A stretch of DNA of 64,000 bases, taken from assembly GCA_046348365.1 (NCBI GenBank), contig JAXMEL010000004.1, forward strand, positions 186,001 to 250,000, written 5' to 3'. This document shows positions 10,192-17,482 of the stretch, piece by piece. A model generated the notes under the pieces. The model made no database searches and had not been told where the DNA came from. It worked only from the letters and a program-made list of their open reading frames with translations. This DNA comes from JAEUPI01 sp046348365. Lineage in GTDB: Bacteria > Pseudomonadota > Gammaproteobacteria > Burkholderiales > Burkholderiaceae_C. Numbering within the stretch: position 1 is the first letter of the stretch; each line of letters starts with the position of its first letter. The position numbers were made by a program, and so were the translations under genes.

Positions 10192-10197
10192 GGTGTG

Positions 10198-13100
10198 CTA
10201 TCCGCTGAACCCGGGGTCGCGCAGGTCACCGATCGGCGAGACGGACACGGCACGTCCGCGGCCACTCTGCAGCGATGACGCGCTGAACGAGCCATACACC
10301 AGCGATTCATCGCCTGCGTCCTCGCGTGCACGCACATTCGCCTCTTGGTGCTCAGCCAGGAAGATGGAACCGATACTCTTGATCTTGCGGACCTGCATGA
10401 TGCGCACCGCGCCTTTGAAGTGAACCTTCACCGTGTCGCCGATCATCAGCCGCATAACCAGCGCTTGGCCGTCCTGCGACAACTTCGGGTGGCGAAGTCG
10501 CGCGGAGCTGCCTCCAGACTGCCGCACAGTTTCTCCGGCGGCGAAGGTCGAGATAACCTTGCTGCGCCACTTGCTCTTCTCGTCGCGCCAGATCTCGATG
10601 CAGTAGTTGCTGTCGCCCTTGTAGCCCTTGTAGGCCCGCGGCTGGCCCTCCACATCCGTACCGTGGCGCTCGATGGCTGCGGCGTCTGCGATCGGGATGA
10701 CGGCAAGCTTCTCGATCACCTTCACGCGCCGGATTCCATGTTCGCGCTGCAACTGCTCGACGCGCAGTGCGAACTCCTTGCCCGACAGGCCCGCCGTCTT
10801 CTCGAGCAGCCATTGTTTGAGCTTGTCGTCGGCAAGGGTCTTTCCTTCGATCTCCTTGGCGCTCTTGAAGCTATCGAGCATTACGCGATGCGTGACTTCG
10901 CCGTCGGCGCGCAGGCCGTAGGCGGTATCGTTGTGCAGCGCGCCCTCGTGGCCGTGGTCGGGCTTGTGGCTGACAACGATGTGGGCCACTGCGCGCGCCA
11001 CATGCTCGCGGTAGGTCGGCCACGGCAGCGGCATCTCGTCGACCAATCGGTCGAGGCTGGACGACCGCGCGGCGGCGCTGGCTTGGGCGAAGCGCTGCAG
11101 CAGACCCTGATCCGTGACGCCGATCACTGCGGCGTCGACCGCATGGTGGCGGTGGTCGTCGCGGTTCTTGTCACCTTCGCGCGAGAGCACCTTGTTCAGA
11201 CCGAACTTGCCGCGAAGCATCGCCGTCAAGCGTCCTGGGATCACCCGCACCTTATTTGGCGGGCAGATCAGCGATAGATACTCCTTGGCGATGCGCGACA
11301 GATAGGCCGTGTCGGTCAATGCGCGGGCCAGAAAGTCCTTGTCCTCGCGCAGCCAGCGCTGGTAACCGTCGGCCGCGAATCGCTTGGCCTTGTCCCTAGG
11401 CATCAGAGCCGCGCGCTGCAGGATGGCCTCGTAGTCGTAGCCTGCCGGTGAATGGCCGAAGGCCTCAAAGGGCGGCCGGTTGCCCTTGTCGCGGTTGGCC
11501 CTGCGCAGCGCGACGACTTTGTTGTTCAGGCTGTCGTCCAGCGTCATCGAGAACGGCAGGATGTGGTCGACCTCCACTTCGGACGAGAAGAGCTTGGCCA
11601 TGCCGATCTGCTCGCCGGTGTACGGGCAGCGCCGGTTTGCCGCGTCCTGCGGGTTCAACTCGTGCCACAGGCGCATGCGTTGCAGGTCCAGCGCCGAAAC
11701 CTCACGTGGGGCCCATCCCGGAAGACTCTTCACCTGTTCGCGCCAGATGTCGTTTTGCGCCTGGCGCTCGGCCTGGCGCTCGTGCTCGTCCTTGCGCTGC
11801 TGCCGGCCTTGCTTGAGTTCGCGCGCGACTTCGACGACCACCTCCGACGGGTGGCCGTACCGAGCGATCAAGCCGTTGACGACCTTGCGCAGCTCGTTCA
11901 GCCCGATGTGCACCGTGGGATTGGCGATGCGGCCGAAGCGCTTCTCGGGCGGATCGTCGCCCTTGGCTTTCGGATCGGCGAATCCGACGTGGCGCTGCAA
12001 GGGCTCACCGTAGTACGGCAGTTCGAGCATCACCTCGCCGGTCTGGTCGGCGTGCGACAACGCGCTGTGGCTCTCGAATCCCGAACGCACCACGGCCACG
12101 TCGTAGGTCACGACCTCGCGTTCGAGTTCCGGCAGCACGCGCGCCAGTGCAGCGCGGCTCAGGTTGCCGAATCCCTCCGGCAGCCCGGTGTTCGCGATCC
12201 GCTCGGCGCGCGCCTCGTCGACCTCGGTGTGCTCGATCAGCCACGCCACCAACGCCGACTCGCTGGCTTCGTCGAGCAGGCGTACGACGATGTCGTCCTG
12301 TGTCGCGAGATCGAAGGCGCGCCAACGCTCGCCGAACAGGTCTTCGCCGGCCAGTGCTTTGGTAGTGGCATTGCCCTTGAGCCGATCGCGCTTGACGTCC
12401 TGGAGATTGAACTTCGTCGTGCCGGGCAGCTTGAGTGCCTTGAGCATGCGCGTGAAGGTCACGTCGCCTTGCTCGAGCAGTCCCGCCAGCTTGTCGCGCT
12501 GCTCGCGCGAGAGCGGCAGCTCCTGCAGGCCCGGCGTCATGAGCCGCAAGTTGTTCAACTCCTGGAACATGCGAAAACGCTGCGTGCTCGGCAGCGCGAG
12601 CGGTGCGCGCTCTTCGGTCGACATTAGCGTGCAGCGACCCGGGCGCACGGGGTGCAGCGACCGCTGATGCAGCAGGATGTCGCGCAGTTCCGCGCGCTTG
12701 GCGTCGTCGAACGTTGCTGCATCGAAAGCCGCCTGCGCCGACCACAACCGGTCGAACTCGTCGGCGACCATGGCGCGGTCGATGTACAGGTCGTAGGCCC
12801 GGTCCTTGACGGATCGCCCACGCAATCGCGCCCGCACGCTTTGGCGCGAAGCATGGCGCTTCGCGAGCCACTCACCGACAGTGCGCGAGTCTTCGGCTGC
12901 CAAAGTCTCGCGCAATCTGCGGATGGCTGTCTTGAGCAAGCCGCTCTCGCTGTCCTTCCTGTCGGTCTTGCGATTGCTTTGGAACCCCCTTCGCTGGTTC
13001 AAGTGAAAAAGCGCGCGGCCGAATTCGGCTGGCGTCAGTGGCTTGTCGAGCCCGTCGCTGCGCAAGCGGTACGGATCGAGCGTCACCAAGGCCTTGCGCG

Positions 13101-13401
13101 CCGCATCGTCACGGGGCCAGAAGCCCAGGCGAATCAGGGCATCCTGCAAGCGTGCCTTGCGTTTGAGCAACCTGTCCCGCCGTCTGCGCATGGCCCTGGC
13201 CTGGCGGCGCGTCGCTGCGAGCGAGGTGCCCACCTCGCCTTTCCCGCGGGCAGGTTCCCGCCCATCTGGAAAGACTCGCACGCCGGCACGGATCACCGCG
13301 ATCGGCGTTGGCGGTTCACTGTTCTTGAGCCGGATCAGACACCAACCGATTGAATTCGTCCCGATGTCCAGCGCGAGCCGGTACTTCATGCGCGGCAGCA
13401 T
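10198..13401 (-). CDS. cas9: CRISPR-associated endonuclease Cas9, type II-C
   Basis: 1067 residues, the compact II-C size class. RuvC-I is LALDIGTNSIGW (Asp12); an arginine-rich bridge helix follows (RRQARAMRRRRDRLLKRKAR, about 65-85). RuvC-II is VVVEVARELK (Glu524), the HNH domain has CPYTGEQ and EVDHILPFS (Asp612, His613) then SLNNKVVALRRANRDKGNRPP, and RuvC-III is DDHRHHAVDAAVIG (Asp756). All nuclease residues are therefore present and the frame is unbroken. AAGGAGGT lies eight bases before the ATG. No csn2 or cas4 accompanies it, which with the gene order cas9-cas1-cas2 defines subtype II-C. PAM preference cannot be predicted from sequence. Confidence 0.97.
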   Translation of the reverse strand: MLPRMKYRLALDIGTNSIGWCLIRLKNSEPPTPIAVIRAGVRVFPDGREPARGKGEVGTSLAATRRQARAMRRRRDRLLKRKARLQDALIRLGFWPRDDAARKALVTLDPYRLRSDGLDKPLTPAEFGRALFHLNQRRGFQSNRKTDRKDSESGLLKTAIRRLRETLAAEDSRTVGEWLAKRHASRQSVRARLRGRSVKDRAYDLYIDRAMVADEFDRLWSAQAAFDAATFDDAKRAELRDILLHQRSLHPVRPGRCTLMSTEERAPLALPSTQRFRMFQELNNLRLMTPGLQELPLSREQRDKLAGLLEQGDVTFTRMLKALKLPGTTKFNLQDVKRDRLKGNATTKALAGEDLFGERWRAFDLATQDDIVVRLLDEASESALVAWLIEHTEVDEARAERIANTGLPEGFGNLSRAALARVLPELEREVVTYDVAVVRSGFESHSALSHADQTGEVMLELPYYGEPLQRHVGFADPKAKGDDPPEKRFGRIANPTVHIGLNELRKVVNGLIARYGHPSEVVVEVARELKQGRQQRKDEHERQAERQAQNDIWREQVKSLPGWAPREVSALDLQRMRLWHELNPQDAANRRCPYTGEQIGMAKLFSSEVEVDHILPFSMTLDDSLNNKVVALRRANRDKGNRPPFEAFGHSPAGYDYEAILQRAALMPRDKAKRFAADGYQRWLREDKDFLARALTDTAYLSRIAKEYLSLICPPNKVRVIPGRLTAMLRGKFGLNKVLSREGDKNRDDHRHHAVDAAVIGVTDQGLLQRFAQASAAARSSSLDRLVDEMPLPWPTYREHVARAVAHIVVSHKPDHGHEGALHNDTAYGLRADGEVTHRVMLDSFKSAKEIEGKTLADDKLKQWLLEKTAGLSGKEFALRVEQLQREHGIRRVKVIEKLAVIPIADAAAIERHGTDVEGQPRAYKGYKGDSNYCIEIWRDEKSKWRSKVISTFAAGETVRQSGGSSARLRHPKLSQDGQALVMRLMIGDTVKVHFKGAVRIMQVRKIKSIGSIFLAEHQEANVRAREDAGDESLVYGSFSASSLQSGRGRAVSVSPIGDLRDPGFSG

Positions 13402-13413
13402 GTGTCAACCTCC

Positions 13414-13442
13414 TTGATTCTTCTTGGCGCAGGCGCTACTCT
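13414..13442 (+). promoter_or_regulatory. Putative sigma-70 promoter for tracrRNA
   Basis: TTGATT (13414-13419) and TACTCT (13437-13442) are spaced by 17 bases and point away from cas9. The predicted start near 13449 falls just before the anti-repeat. The boxes overlap the DNA encoding the cas9 leader and ribosome site on the other strand, so the two transcripts would compete or be antisense over this stretch. The -10 match is only partial. Confidence 0.45.
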
Positions 13443-13448
13443 GCCATC

Positions 13449-13535
13449 CGTTCGATGCTCGGGATATGGGCTCTGTCCGCTAACAAGCTGAAAGATGCAC
13501 CAAATGGAAAGGCCGCTATATGCGGCCTTTCACTA
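13449..13535 (+). ncRNA. tracrRNA of the type II-C CRISPR system
   Basis: Small RNA divergent from cas9. The 5' part (13454-13479) is an anti-repeat complementary to the solitary repeat at 8820-8855, with 22 consecutive pairs including one G-U. It is followed by a nexus-like stretch (AACAAGCTGAAAGATGCACC, 13482-13501) that resembles the GTCTGAAAAGATGTGCC region of Neisseria-type tracrRNA, and by a terminator hairpin. The layout anti-repeat, nexus, terminator and the position next to cas9 match II-C systems. The 5' end is inferred from the promoter boxes. A longer form starting further upstream is possible. Confidence 0.8.
13508..13530. terminator. Terminator hairpin ending tracrRNA (probably bidirectional)
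   Basis: A 9-bp perfect stem AAAGGCCGC / GCGGCCTTT with loop TATAT. Rightward, the arm ends TTT and continues CACTATT; leftward it ends in TTTCCATTT. It can therefore serve the tracrRNA on the plus strand and the metallophosphoesterase gene, which ends 26 bp away at 13556 on the minus strand. Confidence 0.8.
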
Positions 13536-13555
13536 TTCTGGGCGCGTCCGGGCGC

Positions 13556-14299
13556 TCAGTGTCCGTTCAACAACCGCGCCGCCAGCCGCAGCGGCAGCCC
13601 CGCCGAGCGCACCTTGCCGGCGGCGGCTTCGTGGTCGTACGGCACGCGGTGGAAGGTGATGCTCGGCAGCTGGTCGTCGAAGATCGCGTAGCAGGCGTCG
13701 GGGTTGCCGTCGCGCGGTTGGCCGGCCGAGCCGGGGATGATCAGCCACTGCCGGTCGCGCTTCAGCGCGATCGGTGCGCCGGCCTTGGGGCTGGCCTCGC
13801 CGGCGCGGCTGGCGCTGCCGGCGTGGAACAGCCGCGGGTGGTGGATGTGGCCGCAGAAGGTGAAGCGGCACGGCGTGGCCAGCATGCTGCGCAGCGCGAA
13901 CTCGGTGTTGAGCATGTAGTCCCACGACGCCGGTGCGTAGGCGTTGGCGTGCACGAACAGCTTGTCGCCGTAGCGGCGCGACAGCGGCAGTTCGTCGAGG
14001 AACGCGAGCTGGTCGGCGCTGAGCTGCGCGCGCGTCCATTCGATCACCGCCTTCGCGTCGGCGCGCATCTCGGGGCTCGGGCCGAGCACGGTGGCGAGGT
14101 CGTGGTTGCCCTGGATGGCGAGCGCGCCGGCCGACACGCACTCGCGCACGGTGTCGACCACCCAGGCCGGATCGGCGCCGTAGCCGACGAAGTCGCCCAG
14201 AAAGGCGAGCGCCGTCGCGCCACGCGTGTGCGCATGCGCGAGCACGGCCTGCAGCGCCTCGCGGTTGGCGTGGATGTCGGTGACGAGGGCGGTCTTCAT
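13556..14299 (-). CDS. Calcineurin-like metallophosphoesterase
   Basis: 247 residues with the full two-metal motif set in order: DIHAN at residue 8, GDFVGYG, GNHD, then GHIHH near 150 and a terminal half beginning WLIIPGSAGQPRDG. This is the YfcE/ApaH-like group of small phosphodiesterases; the natural substrate is not predictable. The start codon abuts a repeated hairpin element and overlaps the stop of a 26-codon frame (ATGA), downstream of speD. It ends close to the tracrRNA terminator. Cytoplasmic. Confidence 0.93.
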   Translation of the reverse strand: MKTALVTDIHANREALQAVLAHAHTRGATALAFLGDFVGYGADPAWVVDTVRECVSAGALAIQGNHDLATVLGPSPEMRADAKAVIEWTRAQLSADQLAFLDELPLSRRYGDKLFVHANAYAPASWDYMLNTEFALRSMLATPCRFTFCGHIHHPRLFHAGSASRAGEASPKAGAPIALKRDRQWLIIPGSAGQPRDGNPDACYAIFDDQLPSITFHRVPYDHEAAAGKVRSAGLPLRLAARLLNGH

Positions 14300-14376
14300 G
14301 TCAGTGGCGCCCGGCCGCCCGAAGCCACTGACGCGCCCCCTCGGGGGGCAGCGAGCGAAGCGAGCTTGGGGGCCAT
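14296..14376 (-). repeat. Structured dispersed element, copy 1, ending at the metallophosphoesterase start codon
   Basis: About 80 bases shared with 40012-40091 upstream of dnaE: the run GCTGCCCCCCGAGGGGGC, preceded by a CTCGCTTCGCTC-like stretch, then TTCGGGCGGCCGGGC enclosed by a stem. Here the stem is GTCAGTGGC / GCCACTGAC; in the other copy the arms are CAGCGCC / GGCGCTG, so two base pairs change together. The stem ends at the downstream ATG. It also holds a 26-codon open frame beginning ATGGCCCCC one base after the speD stop, whose stop overlaps the next start (ATGA). The peptide is not shared with copy 2 because one base is inserted. Confidence 0.75.
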
Positions 14377-14377
14377 C

Positions 14378-14755
14378 TCACGCGATCGCGCCGCGCTCGA
14401 GCTGCTGGCGCAGCATGCGGCCGGGGGCGAAGCGGGCGACGAGCGCATCGAGCAGGCCGCGTGCGCGCGCCGAGTTGTCGTGGCCGACGTTGCAGACGAA
14501 CACGTCGAGCGTCGCGGCGCGCTGCTCGGGCCAGGTGTGCACGGCGAGGTGCGACTCGGCCAGCAGCAGCACGCCCGTCCAGCCGACCAGGCCGTGCGGC
14601 CCCGGTGGAAACGCGTGGAAGCGGCTGCCCACGACGCTCAGGCCCGCCTGATCGACCAGCCGCTCGCACAGCAGCTGCAGCGCCGCGCCGTCGGTGAGCA
14701 GGCCGCCGGGGTCGACGCAGTCGAACAGATCCGCCGTCAGGTGCAGGCCGCGCAT
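14378..14755 (-). CDS. speD: S-adenosylmethionine decarboxylase proenzyme (prokaryotic class 1B)
   Basis: 125 residues, pyruvoyl enzyme that supplies decarboxylated SAM for spermidine synthesis. The self-cleavage site is LLLAESHLAVHTWPE, with Ser68 becoming the pyruvoyl group and His69 next to it; a conserved VCN cysteine follows. Length and motif match the short SpeH-type proenzyme. It is followed on the same strand, after one base, by the structured element and the metallophosphoesterase; argF ends 16 bp upstream. Confidence 0.94.
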   Translation of the reverse strand: MRGLHLTADLFDCVDPGGLLTDGAALQLLCERLVDQAGLSVVGSRFHAFPPGPHGLVGWTGVLLLAESHLAVHTWPEQRAATLDVFVCNVGHDNSARARGLLDALVARFAPGRMLRQQLERGAIA

Positions 14756-14771
14756 GGCCGCGCAGCCCGGC

Positions 14772-15710
14772 TCAGCCGATGCGGCCGAGCAGCAGGAACT
14801 CCATCAGCGCCTTCTGCACGTGCATGCGGTTCTCGGCTTCGTCCCACACCACCGACTGCGGCCCGTCGATCACCTCGGCGGCGACTTCCTCGCCGCGGTG
14901 AGCGGGCAGGCAGTGCATGAAGAGCGCGTCCTTCTGCGCCAGCTGCATCATCTGCGCGTCGACGCACCAGTCGGCGAAGGCCTTCTGGCGCTCGGCGTTC
15001 TCGGCCTCGAAGCCCATGCTGGTCCAGACATCGGTGGTCACCAGGTGCGCGCCCTCGCAGGCGGCGAACGGGCTCTTGAAGACCTTCACGCAGCCGGGGT
15101 TCTTCACGATGGCGAGCGCGCGGTCGATCTCGTAGCCGCCGGGCGTGCTCACGTGCAGCGTGAAGCCGAGCGTGTCGGCCGCCTGCAGCCAGGTGTTGGC
15201 CATGTTGTTGCCGTCGCCCACCCATGCCACCGTCTTTTCCTGGATGCTGCCGCGGTGCTCGATGAAGGTGAACACGTCGGCCAGGATCTGGCACGGGTGG
15301 AATTCGTTGGTCAGGCCGTTGATCACCGGCACGCGCGAATGCGCGGCGAAGCGCTCGATCTTCGTCTGCTCGAAGGTGCGGATCATCACGATGTCGACCA
15401 TGCGGCTGATCACGCGCGCCGCATCCTCGATCGGCTCGCTGCGGCCGAACTGGCTGTCGCCGGCGGTGAGGTGCACCACCGAGCCGCCCATCTGGTACAT
15501 GCCGGCCTCGAAGCTCACGCGCGTGCGCGTGCTGGCCTTCTCGAAGATCATCGCCAGCGTGCGGTCCACCAGCGGCTGGTAGCGCTCGTAGTTCTTGAAG
15601 CGCGTCTTGATGATGCGCGCGCGCTCGAAGAGGTAGGCGTATTCCTCGGCGCGCAGGTCCCTGAACTGCAGGTAGTGCTTCATCAGCCCGGGGCCCGGCT
15701 TCATGGTCAT
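14772..15710 (-). CDS. argF: Ornithine carbamoyltransferase
   Basis: 312 residues, the arginine pathway step from ornithine and carbamoyl phosphate to citrulline. The carbamoyl-phosphate loop FEKASTRTR, the FHPCQILAD ornithine segment and HCLPAHRG are all present. I chose the ATG at 15710 because it overlaps the argD stop as ATGA; alternative Met codons at 15704 and 15683 (MKHYLQFRDL) would give 310 and 303 residues. It forms an argD-argF pair, consecutive in function with ArgD making the ornithine precursor. Confidence 0.97.
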   Translation of the reverse strand: MTMKPGPGLMKHYLQFRDLRAEEYAYLFERARIIKTRFKNYERYQPLVDRTLAMIFEKASTRTRVSFEAGMYQMGGSVVHLTAGDSQFGRSEPIEDAARVISRMVDIVMIRTFEQTKIERFAAHSRVPVINGLTNEFHPCQILADVFTFIEHRGSIQEKTVAWVGDGNNMANTWLQAADTLGFTLHVSTPGGYEIDRALAIVKNPGCVKVFKSPFAACEGAHLVTTDVWTSMGFEAENAERQKAFADWCVDAQMMQLAQKDALFMHCLPAHRGEEVAAEVIDGPQSVVWDEAENRMHVQKALMEFLLLGRIG

Positions 15711-16888
15711 GGCGCGAGGAACTCGCGGATCAGCGGCACCAGGATGCGCACGATCTCGTCGACCTCGGCCGCGCTGACGATGAGCGGCGGCAGCAGCCGC
15801 ACCACGGTGTCGGCCGTCACGCTGATCAGCAGCCCGGCCTTGGCGGCGCGGCCGAGCAGCTCGCCGCAGGGCTTGGCCAGCTCGATGCCTACCATCAGCC
15901 CCTGGCCGCGGATGTCGGCCACGCCCTTCAGGCTGCCGAGCTCGCGCTTCAGCGCGCCGTGCAGGCGCTCGCCCATCGCCGCGGCATGCTCGACGAGCTT
16001 GTCTTCGACCATGATGCGCAGCGTCTCGATGCCGGCGCGCATGGCCAGCGGGTTGCCGCCGAAGGTGGTGCCGTGGTTGCCGGGGCCGAGCACGCCGCTC
16101 GCTCTCGGGCCGACGACGATGGCACCCACCGGCACGCCGGAGCCCAGGCCCTTGGCCATCGGCATCACGTCGGGCACGATGCCGGCCCACTGGTGCGCGA
16201 ACCACTTGCCGGTGCGGCCCATGCCGCACTGCACCTCGTCGAGCATCAGCAGCCAGTTCTTCTCGTCGCACAGCGCGCGCAATTCGCGCAGGTATTCGGC
16301 GCGCGTGGGGTTGATGCCGCCTTCGCCCTGGATCACTTCGAGGAACACGGCCACCACGTTGGGGTTGCTCGCGGCAACGCGGCGCACCGCCGCGATGTCG
16401 TTCAGCGGCACGCGCACGAAACCTTCCACCAGCGGCTCGAAACCCTTCTGCACCTTCGGGTTGCCGGTGGCCGAGAGCGTGGCGATCGAGCGGCCGTGAA
16501 AGGCCTTCTCGTAGACGATGATCTCGGGCCGCGCGATGCCGCGGTCGTGGCCGAACTTGCGCGCGATCTTGATCGCGCCCTCGTTGGCCTCCAGGCCCGA
16601 GTTGCAGAAGAACGCGGCGCTCAGCCCCGACAGCTCGCACAGCCTGGCGGCGAGCTGCTCCTGCAGCGGCGCCTCGTAGTAGTTGGAGCAGTGGATCAGC
16701 TTGGCCACCTGCTCCTGCAGCGCCGGCACCAGCTTGGGGTGGCCGTGGCCGAGCGTGTTGACGGCGATGCCGGCCAGCGCGTCGAGGTACTCGCGGCCCT
16801 CGGTGTCCCACACGCGGCAGCCGCGGCCGTGCGACAGCGCGAAAGGCAGCCGGCCGTAGGTGTTCATCACGTGGGAGGGGGCGCTCAT
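15707..16888 (-). CDS. argD: Acetylornithine aminotransferase
   Basis: 393-residue class III PLP aminotransferase. FFCNSGLEANEGAIKIARKF, the LMLDEVQCGMGRTGKWFAHQ cofactor-aspartate segment, the PLP lysine in PMAKGLGSGVPVGA and the THxG-like NHGTTFGGNPLAMRAG are in place. It converts N-acetylglutamate semialdehyde to N-acetylornithine; ArgD enzymes often also accept succinyldiaminopimelate precursors. The stop overlaps the argF start. It lies downstream of the rpsT terminator and so probably has its own promoter. Confidence 0.95.
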   Translation of the reverse strand: MSAPSHVMNTYGRLPFALSHGRGCRVWDTEGREYLDALAGIAVNTLGHGHPKLVPALQEQVAKLIHCSNYYEAPLQEQLAARLCELSGLSAAFFCNSGLEANEGAIKIARKFGHDRGIARPEIIVYEKAFHGRSIATLSATGNPKVQKGFEPLVEGFVRVPLNDIAAVRRVAASNPNVVAVFLEVIQGEGGINPTRAEYLRELRALCDEKNWLLMLDEVQCGMGRTGKWFAHQWAGIVPDVMPMAKGLGSGVPVGAIVVGPRASGVLGPGNHGTTFGGNPLAMRAGIETLRIMVEDKLVEHAAAMGERLHGALKRELGSLKGVADIRGQGLMVGIELAKPCGELLGRAAKAGLLISVTADTVVRLLPPLIVSAAEVDEIVRILVPLIREFLAP

Positions 16889-17007
16889 CGACGGGTGCTC
16901 CTGGCTCGGGAAACGAAACGGCCGGCTTGCGTCACGAGGATCACGCGCCGGCCGTGAACGATTCTAAGGCGGGGGTGCGCGCAGCCGCGCCGGCTCGCGC
17001 GGCAACG

Positions 17008-17033
17008 AAAAAGGGCCTGCAGCGCAGGCCCTT
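17008..17033 (-). terminator. Rho-independent terminator of rpsT
   Basis: Stem AAGGGCCTGC / GCAGGCCCTT (17011-17020/17024-17033) with loop AGC. On the minus strand it is followed by a run of T (complement of 17008-17012). It lies 20 bp after the rpsT stop and separates rpsT from argD. Confidence 0.9.
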
Positions 17034-17053
17034 CGTCATCGGCGCGAGGCCGC

Positions 17054-17350
17054 TCAGGCGCTCATGGCCTTCAGGCGGGCCGCGAGGCGGCTCTTGTGGC
17101 GCGCCGCCTTGTTCTTGTGGAAGATGCCCTTCTCGGCCACGGAGTCGATGATGCTCTGCGCCGACTTGAACAGCTCGGTGGCCTTGGACTTGTCGCCACC
17201 GGCGGCGGCCTTCTGCACGTTCTTGATCACCGTGCGGAACTTCGAACGCAGCGCCGTGTTGTGCGCGTTGAGCTTCACGTCCTGCCGGGCGCGCTTGCGG
17301 CCCGAGGCAAGGCGGACGGTCTTCTTCTTGGCTTTGGAGGCGGTGGCCAT
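17054..17350 (-). CDS. rpsT: 30S ribosomal protein S20
   Basis: 98 residues, a small basic helical protein that binds 16S rRNA in the body of the 30S subunit. The start MATASKAKKKTVRLASGRKRARQ and the middle RSKFRTVIKNVQKA followed by KGIFHKNKAARHKSRLAARLK are characteristic. Divergent from murJ, the usual betaproteobacterial arrangement, and followed by a strong terminator. Confidence 0.97.
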   Translation of the reverse strand: MATASKAKKKTVRLASGRKRARQDVKLNAHNTALRSKFRTVIKNVQKAAAGGDKSKATELFKSAQSIIDSVAEKGIFHKNKAARHKSRLAARLKAMSA

Positions 17351-17465
17351 GGTGCTGCTGGGGTGGCGGTGCCGATGCGCGGCACGGCGACGGTGAAAAG
17401 TCGCGCAGTATAGCAGGCCCGTCGGCAGCGGTATCGGCCGCGCCGGCGGGCCGCGGGCGGCTCCC

Positions 17466-17471
17466 TATAAT
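17466..17471 (+). promoter_or_regulatory. -10 box of the murJ promoter
   Basis: A perfect TATAAT lies 11 bases before the murJ ATG, implying a very short 5' leader. No convincing -35 is visible in the GC-rich sequence upstream. Confidence 0.5.
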
Positions 17472-17482
17472 CGCGCCGCCCG

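Noticed and set aside
14296..14376. The 26-codon and 25-codon frames in the two structured elements as a conserved leader peptide
   Set aside because: A one-base insertion near the start shifts the frame between copies, so the peptides differ. The RNA structure is conserved, not the protein.
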